Assembly: GCF_030150155.1 (NCBI RefSeq)
Contig: NZ_JASLGR010000054.1
Coordinates: 10,008 to 74,007, forward strand
Reading direction: 5' to 3'
DNA: 64,000 bases
Origin: Nocardioides sp.
Lineage (GTDB): Bacteria; Actinomycetota; Actinomycetes; Propionibacteriales; Nocardioidaceae
Shown: positions 58,300 to 64,000 of the stretch, piece by piece
Layout: each line of letters opens with the position of its first letter
How positions within the stretch are numbered: position 1 is the first letter of the stretch
Notes under the pieces: generated by a model
The model's database searches: none
What the model saw: the letters and a program-made list of their open reading frames with translations, nothing else
What the model was told of the DNA's origin: nothing
Position numbers and translations under genes: made by a program

Positions 58300-59490
58300 A
58301 TGACGGAGGAGCAGAGCGCGACGCCGCTCCCCGACCCGGTGATCGACACCTCCACCGGGACGCGGGACGGCGTCGACCGCTGCCCGAAGTGCGGTTCGAC
58401 CGAGATCCAGCTCCGAGTCTCGACCGGCAGGCTGATCTGCCTCTTCTGCCGTCACGAGTGGAGCGAGGAGCAGATCGAGGAGCGGGTCGCCGGCGACGTA
58501 CCGCTGGATCAGCTCACCGGCACCACGGTCGCCTCCGGCGCGACCGACATCACCGACGACGCCGACACCGTGACCCTCAAGTGCCAGGGCTGCGGCGCCG
58601 AGGTGGTGGTCGCCCTGGCCACAGCGACGTCGACGCGCTGCCACTGGTGCCGGCACGTGCTCAGCCTCAACGAACAGGTGCCCAACGGGGTCGTCCCCGA
58701 TGCGGTGCTGCCCTTCAGCATCACCCAGGCCGACGCGGTGGCGCGGATCAAGAAGTTCGCCGGGTCACGCCGGATGTTCGCAGAGCGCCGGTTCGTTCGG
58801 GAGTTCACCCCGGAGAACGTGCTCGGCGTCTATCTGCCCTACCTCGTGGTCGACGGGAACGTCTCCGCCGACGTCCAGGGGGTCGGAGAGATCCAGACCC
58901 GGCGCTACACCCGCAAGCAGGGCGAGTCGACCGTGACCTACTACGACGCCGACATCTACCGCGTCGCCCGGCACGTCGACTTCACCGTCGACGACCTGAC
59001 CCTGGAGTCTTCGGCCGACCGGGCGAACCTCAACACCAGGGTGAACACGAACAACATCATCAACACGATCCTGCCGTTCGACACGAAGAACGCGGTGGAG
59101 TGGAACGCGCACTACCTGGTGGGCTACACCTCGGAGCGACGCGACCGCGACGTGTCGGCGATGGAGCCGATGTTCGAGGATCACCTGCTCTCCATCGCGC
59201 GCTCCCAGGTGGAGTCCTCGATCGGTCGCTACGACCGCGGGGTGCGCTGGGAGGGCGAGGCGGTCACCGTGCACGGCAGCCGCTGGGTGGCGATGTACCT
59301 GCCGGTCTGGCTCTACTCCTACTACCACGGCAGCGGGGAGTCGGCGATGGTCCACTACATCGCGGTCAACGGCCGCACCGGCGAGACGATGGGCAGCGTG
59401 CCGGTCTCCCACGGCCGGCTTCTGCTGGCAGCCCTGACCACCGGCACGGTGCTCGAGGGCATCGTCCTGGCCCTGCTGGCGGCGCGATGA
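58300..59490 (+). CDS. Zinc-ribbon membrane protein (YdjG-like)
   Basis: A 396-aa protein with two zinc ribbons at the N-terminus (CPKCGSTEIQ...CLFCRHEW and CQGCGAEV...CHWCRHVL), a large domain with LPYLVVDGNVSADVQGVG, TYYDADIYRVARHVDFTVDD and PVWLYSYYHGSGE, and one membrane helix at the very end (LLLAALTTGTVLEGIVLALL). Similar proteins (TFIIB-type zinc ribbon, YdjG) partner SPFH and PspA proteins in membrane-stress modules. Middle gene of the trio. Confidence 0.82.
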   Translation: MTEEQSATPLPDPVIDTSTGTRDGVDRCPKCGSTEIQLRVSTGRLICLFCRHEWSEEQIEERVAGDVPLDQLTGTTVASGATDITDDADTVTLKCQGCGAEVVVALATATSTRCHWCRHVLSLNEQVPNGVVPDAVLPFSITQADAVARIKKFAGSRRMFAERRFVREFTPENVLGVYLPYLVVDGNVSADVQGVGEIQTRRYTRKQGESTVTYYDADIYRVARHVDFTVDDLTLESSADRANLNTRVNTNNIINTILPFDTKNAVEWNAHYLVGYTSERRDRDVSAMEPMFEDHLLSIARSQVESSIGRYDRGVRWEGEAVTVHGSRWVAMYLPVWLYSYYHGSGESAMVHYIAVNGRTGETMGSVPVSHGRLLLAALTTGTVLEGIVLALLAAR

Positions 59491-59780
59491 GCATCCTCGC
59501 ACTCGCGACCGACTACTACTCGTCCTCGTCGTCCTCGGACTCCGGTCCGCTGTGGCTGCTCGCGCTCGGCCCTGCCGGTGCGGGCGGGGTCTACTGGGCG
59601 TTGTGGGCCTACTACCGCAACACCGGCAAATCCCATGACTTCGAGCACGAGACCCTGATCAAGGCCCAGCCGGTGAAGGGCGAGGACCAGCGGGTCGACA
59701 CCGTCCGCGGCACCCGCCGCAGCTCGATCGACGGCGACAACTCCTCAACGCCCCGCGAGCGGGTGCGCCGCCTCTCCTGA
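59487..59780 (+). CDS. Small membrane protein of the SPFH operon
   Basis: A 97-aa protein: a run of six Ser after YY near the N-terminus, one helix (LWLLALGPAGAGGVYWALW, about 22-40) and a basic soluble tail (YRNTGKSHDFEHET, then RGTRRSSIDGDN). It overlaps the zinc-ribbon gene by ATGA and may be a shortened YdjH-like partner. Not recognised otherwise. Confidence 0.7.
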   Translation: MSILALATDYYSSSSSSDSGPLWLLALGPAGAGGVYWALWAYYRNTGKSHDFEHETLIKAQPVKGEDQRVDTVRGTRRSSIDGDNSSTPRERVRRLS

Positions 59781-59784
59781 CTCT

Positions 59785-59834
59785 GCCTTGTGAGTGTCTG
59801 GACGGTCCAGGGACCGTCCAGACACTCACAAGGC
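59785..59834. terminator. Perfect 24-bp inverted repeat between convergent genes
   Basis: Left arm starts GCCTTGTGAGTGTCTGGACG (59785) and ends GTCC at 59808; the right arm (59811-59834) is its exact reverse complement; only AG separates them. It fills the gap between the convergent SPFH operon and trmL and could terminate both. No T tract on either strand. Confidence 0.85.
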
Positions 59835-59840
59835 GAAGCC

Positions 59841-60311
59841 TCACTGGGCGCCCGGGAACCCCTGCTGGCGCCAGGCCTCGTAGGCCACCACAGCGGCGGA
59901 GTTGGACAGGTTGAGCGAACGGCGCCCGGGAACCATCGGGATCTTGATCCGGTCACTCACCCGCGGGTGGTGAAGGACCTCCTGGCTGAGCCCGGTGGGC
60001 TCCGGCCCGAAGAGCAGGACGTCGCCCGGCTCGAACGCGACGTCGACGAACCACCGGGTGGCATGGGCGGTGAAGGCGAAGACCCGCGACCCGGCCAGCT
60101 CCTCGCTGTTCAGCGCGGCATCGAGACCAGCGTGCACCCGGACCGAGGCCAGGTCGTGATAGTCGAGGCCCGCCCGCTTGAGCTTGGGCTCGGACAGGTC
60201 GAACCCGAGCGGCTCGATCAGGTGCAGGGTGTTGCCCGTGACGGCCGACATCCGGATCGCGTTTCCGGTGTTGGGTGGGATCCTGGGCTCGAGGAACATC
60301 ACGTGAAACAC
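59841..60311 (-). CDS. trmL: tRNA (cytidine(34)-2'-O)-methyltransferase
   Basis: A 156-aa single-domain SPOUT enzyme: FLEPRIPPNTGNAIRMSAVTG, LHLIEPLGF, RAGLDYHDLASV, LLFGPEPTGLS and IPMVPGRRSLNLSNSAAVVAYEAWRQ. It methylates the wobble base of certain tRNA-Leu in E. coli. GTG 60311 is chosen because VFHVMFLEP aligns with the start of the E. coli protein; TAGGTT (60317-60322) is 5 nt upstream. Confidence 0.95.
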   Translation of the reverse strand: MFHVMFLEPRIPPNTGNAIRMSAVTGNTLHLIEPLGFDLSEPKLKRAGLDYHDLASVRVHAGLDAALNSEELAGSRVFAFTAHATRWFVDVAFEPGDVLLFGPEPTGLSQEVLHHPRVSDRIKIPMVPGRRSLNLSNSAAVVAYEAWRQQGFPGAQ

Positions 60312-60357
60312 GCTCCAACCTAGCCGCACCACCGGACCGCGACCGCATCGGCCAGCC

Positions 60358-62997
60358 TCAGCGGCCGTGCTCCAGCGCTGCCTGGTGGAGCCGCCGCCGC
60401 GCCAGGGTGGCGCGGTGGTCGGCCGGCGCCACGGGCCAGGCCGGCTGCTCCCCCTGGCCGGCGCGATAGAACCACCGCTTGGTGAGCTCGGCGGCGACGA
60501 CGTACGCGACGGTGACGCCGACCAGGCTGAGCACCACCCGCGCGGGCAGCGCGTCCAGGCCCAGCGGATCGGCCAGCGGGCCGACGTACGGGAGGGCGAA
60601 GACGACCACCCCGACAGCGATCGAGGTGAGGGTCAGGGCGCGGCCGGGGCGACTGCGCAGCGCCATCCGCCGGGTCCGCAGCACGAACAGCACCGCGATC
60701 TCGGTCAGCGTCGACCCGACGAACCAGGCCGAGCGGAACAGCGTCGAGTCCGCGTCGAAGACCTGGAGCAGCAGCGCGAAGGTGACCAGGTCGAACGCCG
60801 AGCTGAGCAGGCCGAAGGTGACCATGAAGCGACCGACCTGCCGCACGTCCCACCGACCGGGCGTGCGCACCTGCTCGGGATCCACGTGATCGCCGGCGAT
60901 GGTGACGCTGGGCAGGTCGCTGAGGAAGTTGAGCAGCAGGATCTGGCGCGGCAGCAGTGGCAGGAAGGGCAGGAACGCCGAGGCGATCGCCATGCTCGCG
61001 GTGTTGCCGAAGTTGGCGCTGATCGTGGTGTAGACGTACTTCAGTGTGTTGGCGAAGGTCGCGCGCCCCAGCCGGACCCCCTCCGCCACGACCGAGAGGT
61101 CCTTGTCGAGCAGCACCAGCGCCGCAGCGCTCTTGGCGACGTCGACCGCGGTGTCGACCGAGATCCCGACGTCGGCGAGATGGAGTGAGCCGGCGTCGTT
61201 GATCCCGTCCCCGAGATAGCCGACCACCGCCCCGCTGGAGCGTACGGCGGCGATGACCCGCTCCTTGTGGGTCGGGCTGAGCTCGGCGAAGATCCTGACG
61301 CGCAGCACCCGGTCGATCAACGCGTCCTGATCGAGGCCGTCGATCTCGGCACCGGTGAGCACCTCGGTGTGGGCGAAGCCGACTGCCTCGGCGACGTGCC
61401 GGGCGGCGTACCGGTTGTCACCGGTGACCATGCAGACGGTGACACCGAGGTCGGCGAGCTCGGCCATCGTGCCCGCGACCGACTCCTTCGGCGGGTCCAT
61501 GAAGCCGAGGATCCCGGCCAGGCACAGCCCTCCCTCGTCGGTAGCGGTGAGGGTGGTCGCTCCCGGCATCGGTCGGGTGGCGACGGCCAGCACCCGGTAG
61601 CCCTGCGAGGAGAGCTCCTGGAACTGAGCGTCCAGGGCCGAACGGTACGCCTCCAAGGGCTCCTCCCCGTCAGCGGTGGCCACCGTGGTGCACACGGCGA
61701 GCACCCGGTCGAAGGCTCCCTTGCTGATCAGGAGCGTCTCGGTACCGGTCTCGACCAGCACCGCGAGCCGCTTGCGATCGAAGTCGAAGGGAAGCTCCCC
61801 GATCGCCCGCCAGCCGGCAGGGACCGGATGGGCGGCGAGCACCGCCGCGTCGAGCGGGTTGCTGTAGCCGGTCTGGAGCCCCGCATTGGCGGCTGCGAGC
61901 TCGCTGACGCGGTCGCTAGGCCCACCCGCCGGGTCCAGAGCCAGGCCGAGGCTGAGACTGCCGAGGGTGAGGGTCCCGGTCTTGTCGGTGCACAGCACGT
62001 CCATGCTGCCCAGGTCCTCGATCGACTCCAGCCGGCGCACGATCACCTGGGCTCGCGCCAGCCTGCGCGCCCCCGCCGACAGGCTGACCGAGACGATCGC
62101 GGGCAGCATCTGCGGGGTGACACCGATGGCCAGGGCGAGGGAGAAGAGGACCGCCTCGATCATCGAGCGGCCGAGCACCACGTTGAGCAGCAGGATGGCC
62201 ACCGTCAGCACCAGCGTCACCCGCGTGAGCAGGTAGCCGAACCGGGTCATGCCGGTCTCGAAGCCGGTCGGCGGCGCCGACTGGGTGAGGCTGCGCGACA
62301 TCCCGCCGAGCAGGGTGCGCTCACCGGTGGCGACCACGACGGCGACGCCCTTGCCGCTGACCACGTGACTGCCCTGGAACAGCGCACTGTGCCGGTCGGC
62401 CAGGGCGGCATCGGCCGCAGCCGGATCGGGATGCTTGTGCCGCGGGTAGCTCTCGCCGGTCAGGGCCGCCTCGTCGACCTGCAGCGCCTCGGCGCTCAGC
62501 ACCCGGCAGTCGCTGGGCACCAGGTCCCCGGCGGCCAGCACGAGCACGTCACCCGGGACGATCTCCTCCGGCGGCACCGAGAGCACCTGACCGTCGCGGC
62601 GGACCTCGACCCGCACCTCGACCTGGGCCAGCAGCCGAGCCACCGTGGCGGAGGCGCCATGCTCCTGCCAGAAGCCGAGCAGCCCGCTGAAGACGATGAT
62701 GACCAGGATGATGGAGGCGTCCAAGGTGTCGCCGAGCAGCAGGGCCAGCAACGTCGCCCCGATCAGGATCACCACGATCGGCTCGGTGAACTGCCGCAGC
62801 AGCTCCCGCCACACCCCACTGCGGCGAGCGTTACCGAGTCGGTTGGGACCGTACTCCCCCAGCCGGTCGGCCGCCTCGCTCGCGCTCAGCCCGTCGGTGG
62901 TGCACCGCAGTCCCTGCAGTACGTCGTCGCCCGACGTCGCCCAGAACGCCTGGTCCTCGCTCGTGACCGCCCCAGCCGACACCTGCGCGCTGCCCAT
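60358..62997 (-). CDS. mgtA: Mg2+-importing P-type ATPase (P3B)
   Basis: An 879-aa P-type ATPase. Actuator motif LTGES, phosphorylation site Asp338 in CTDKTGTLT, P3B signature GVTPQMLPAIV in TM4, hinge GDGINDAGSL, and about ten membrane helices. The subgroup imports Mg2+. ATG at 62997 follows GGAGG at 6 nt. Its leader (from TAGGAT at 63057-63062, about 55 nt) contains a hairpin at 63012-63035. No mgtC or classical Mg2+ riboswitch is seen. Confidence 0.94.
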   Translation of the reverse strand: MGSAQVSAGAVTSEDQAFWATSGDDVLQGLRCTTDGLSASEAADRLGEYGPNRLGNARRSGVWRELLRQFTEPIVVILIGATLLALLLGDTLDASIILVIIVFSGLLGFWQEHGASATVARLLAQVEVRVEVRRDGQVLSVPPEEIVPGDVLVLAAGDLVPSDCRVLSAEALQVDEAALTGESYPRHKHPDPAAADAALADRHSALFQGSHVVSGKGVAVVVATGERTLLGGMSRSLTQSAPPTGFETGMTRFGYLLTRVTLVLTVAILLLNVVLGRSMIEAVLFSLALAIGVTPQMLPAIVSVSLSAGARRLARAQVIVRRLESIEDLGSMDVLCTDKTGTLTLGSLSLGLALDPAGGPSDRVSELAAANAGLQTGYSNPLDAAVLAAHPVPAGWRAIGELPFDFDRKRLAVLVETGTETLLISKGAFDRVLAVCTTVATADGEEPLEAYRSALDAQFQELSSQGYRVLAVATRPMPGATTLTATDEGGLCLAGILGFMDPPKESVAGTMAELADLGVTVCMVTGDNRYAARHVAEAVGFAHTEVLTGAEIDGLDQDALIDRVLRVRIFAELSPTHKERVIAAVRSSGAVVGYLGDGINDAGSLHLADVGISVDTAVDVAKSAAALVLLDKDLSVVAEGVRLGRATFANTLKYVYTTISANFGNTASMAIASAFLPFLPLLPRQILLLNFLSDLPSVTIAGDHVDPEQVRTPGRWDVRQVGRFMVTFGLLSSAFDLVTFALLLQVFDADSTLFRSAWFVGSTLTEIAVLFVLRTRRMALRSRPGRALTLTSIAVGVVVFALPYVGPLADPLGLDALPARVVLSLVGVTVAYVVAAELTKRWFYRAGQGEQPAWPVAPADHRATLARRRLHQAALEHGR

Positions 62998-63011
62998 GCT
63001 CACCCTCCGTG

Positions 63012-63035
63012 ACACCCCGAGTGCTCCTGGGGCGT
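63012..63035 (-). promoter_or_regulatory. Hairpin in the mgtA leader
   Basis: On minus, ACGCCCC and GGGGTGT arms (one G-T pair) with a 10-nt loop, 15 nt before the start and just upstream of the GGAGG ribosome binding site. Confidence 0.4.
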
Positions 63036-63114
63036 CCGGCGGGGCGCTCCGTCGGCATCCTAGGAGGGGCGCGTCGCGGTGCGCAGGGCGGGACGGGCCC
63101 GGCGATGCGGGGCC

Positions 63115-63522
63115 CTAGGGCTCCTCGGGGATCTCGTGCATCGCGGCCTCCTCGGCACTGGCCGCACCGCCGTCGATCCCGACGTCGTAGGCGAAGCCGT
63201 CGGGTTCGCCCTCGACCTGCTCCAGCCGGCCGCTGCGCCGGTCGCCGACCTCGCCGTCGTCGAGCGACGTCTCCTCGCCGTCATCGCCGTCATCGCTGTC
63301 CTCGCCGTAGGCGAGCGAGGCCACCGGGTCGGGCTCCTCCTGTCGCAACCACTCGTCGATGCCCTCGCCCTCACCGTCGGACTCCCCCTGGGTCGGGTCG
63401 AGGTAGCGCTCGGGCGGTGAGTAGCCCTCGTCGAGGAGGTCGTCGACGCCGCGATCCTCCAGGGTGTCCTCGGCCGAGAGCTGGTCGCCGTCGAGCGGTC
63501 CGTCGTTGGTCTCACTGGTCAT
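63115..63522 (-). CDS. DUF5709 family acidic protein
   Basis: A 135-aa very acidic protein with TLEDRGVDDLLDEGYSPPERY, GIDEWLRQEEPD and FAYDVGIDGGAASAEEAAMH, the conserved blocks of the actinobacterial DUF5709 family. Function unknown. TAGAAC lies 6 nt before the ATG; leaderless initiation is possible. Confidence 0.85.
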   Translation of the reverse strand: MTSETNDGPLDGDQLSAEDTLEDRGVDDLLDEGYSPPERYLDPTQGESDGEGEGIDEWLRQEEPDPVASLAYGEDSDDGDDGEETSLDDGEVGDRRSGRLEQVEGEPDGFAYDVGIDGGAASAEEAAMHEIPEEP

Positions 63523-63649
63523 AGTCGAGTTCTACTCCGCCACGCGGCGCAATCCCAGGGGCTCGCGCACACCCCGCCGGAACGGGCCCGCGGCCCGCCA
63601 GGACGCCCACCAGTACCAAAGCGTTTTAGGTATGTCGCCCCACCTCCCG

Positions 63650-63655
63650 TACGCT
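63650..63655 (+). promoter_or_regulatory. -10 box of leaderless collagen-like gene
   Basis: TACGCT, 7 nt before the GTG at 63663. An AT-rich, nearly palindromic stretch TACCAAAGCGTTTTAGGTA lies at 63614-63632, near the expected -35; the rest of the 140-bp gap shows nothing. Confidence 0.5.
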
Positions 63656-63662
63656 CGGCGCC

Positions 63663-64000
63663 GTGTCGACGACCTCCCTGCGCCGTACGGCGGCCCTCTC
63701 GCTGTCCACCATCGCCCTGACCGGCATCGTCACCACCGGGCTCTCACAGCCCGCCGAGGCCTCACCGCGGCGGGTGATCAGCGCCTGCTTCAGCGTCGAG
63801 ACCGGCAAGCTCCGGATCGTCTCCTCGATCACGAAGTGCCGCGCCTCGGAGGACCACATCCGCTGGGTCCGCGGCGGCAAGGCGAGCACGAGGGCCCGCG
63901 GCCCGAAGGGCGCCACCGGGGCCAAGGGCGCCCAAGGTGCCACCGGCGCCGTCGGCGCACGCGGCGCGATCGGTCCGGCCGGCCCGGTCGGGGCCACCGG
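63663..64000 (+). CDS. Secreted collagen-like (Gly-X-Y) protein, N-terminal part
   Basis: Cut by the window end; 112 codons are visible. Signal peptide about 1-33 (ends QPAEA), a small domain with two Cys (ACFSVETGKLRIVSS, TKCRASEDHIRWV), then collagen repeats from residue 80: GPK GAT GAK GAQ GAT GAV GAR GAI GPA GPV. This head-plus-collagen layout is found in actinobacterial surface proteins. The length of the collagen stalk and the C-terminal domain cannot be seen. Confidence 0.88.
   Translation, partial: MSTTSLRRTAALSLSTIALTGIVTTGLSQPAEASPRRVISACFSVETGKLRIVSSITKCRASEDHIRWVRGGKASTRARGPKGATGAKGAQGATGAVGARGAIGPAGPVGAT

Noticed and set aside
1..64000. tRNA, rRNA, insertion sequences or attachment sites
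   Set aside because: Intergenic gaps were read on both strands; almost all are under 230 bp and none shows a tRNA cloverleaf pattern (CCA-end arm with TTCGA loop), transposase frame or flanking direct repeats.

Overview
This 64 kb window is a contiguous piece of chromosome from a high-GC actinobacterium. Gene content and order fit the Nocardioidaceae (Nocardioides-like) best, but that placement is inferred from recognised proteins, not from a search. Evidence for the phylum: very high GC, frequent GTG starts, many genes with a TANNNT -10 box placed 6-7 nt before the start codon (leaderless transcripts), a GlnR-type box before glnA, and the block gcvT / pepA / dihydrolipoyl acyltransferase / lipB / lipA / DUF4191 / RDD / glnA, which matches the order in mycobacteria. 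There are no tRNA or rRNA genes, insertion sequences, prophage or CRISPR arrays. It looks like core genome with a few accessory modules.

Layout: 1-0.9 kb, end of a Drr-type ABC exporter. 1-10.6 kb (minus strand), a translation block transcribed infC-rpmI-rplT-trmH-histidine kinase-pheS-pheT, ending with a large BTAD/NB-ARC regulator. 10.8-14.3 kb, SseB-like protein, a PLP aldolase/deaminase, a P-loop kinase and a secreted GH6 glycosidase. 14.4-19.7 kb, riboflavin operon (ribD-ribE-ribBA-ribH) under an FMN riboswitch, running on into hisE-hisG and a PH-domain protein. 19.8-21.8 kb, thyA-folA-rpe. 21.9-24.9 kb, secreted OmpA-domain protein, PhzF and a small protein. 25-34.5 kb, the gcvT to glnA block. 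34.6-36.9 kb, HigBA toxin-antitoxin and a membrane diguanylate cyclase. 36.9-41.8 kb, GH3 beta-glucosidase, small secreted protein and a two-component system. 41.8-43.7 kb, trpS behind a Trp-rich leader peptide, then a RibD-C reductase. 43.8-47.5 kb, ABC exporter divergent from a NarL-type two-component system. 47.5-48.6 kb, small membrane protein and a VapBC-like pair. 48.6-56.2 kb, a complete-looking phenylalanine/tyrosine degradation operon with a divergent Lrp regulator. 56.2-59.8 kb, lipoprotein and an SPFH / zinc-ribbon / membrane-protein operon. 59.8-64 kb, trmL, an Mg2+ P-type ATPase, DUF5709 and the start of a collagen-like secreted protein.

How the genes work together: the seven-gene operon at 55.5-48.6 kb (hppD, hmgA, unknown gene, fahA, amino-acid dehydrogenase, phhA, phhB) covers Phe to Tyr to 4-hydroxyphenylpyruvate to homogentisate to maleylacetoacetate, then fumarylacetoacetate to fumarate plus acetoacetate. 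The isomerase step is the only one without a recognisable enzyme, and an unrecognised 285-aa protein sits exactly in its place. The gcvT/sucB/lipB/lipA block groups lipoate synthesis with lipoylated or lipoyl-dependent enzymes, and glnA closes it with its own nitrogen-responsive promoter.

Most interesting signals: the unknown protein in the tyrosine operon (candidate glutathione-independent maleylacetoacetate isomerase); the WWW leader peptide before trpS; an intrinsic terminator embedded in the first codons of trmH; an AUC start and leader terminator for infC; a likely CTG start coupling the BTAD regulator to pheT; and the SPFH/zinc-ribbon/membrane trio.
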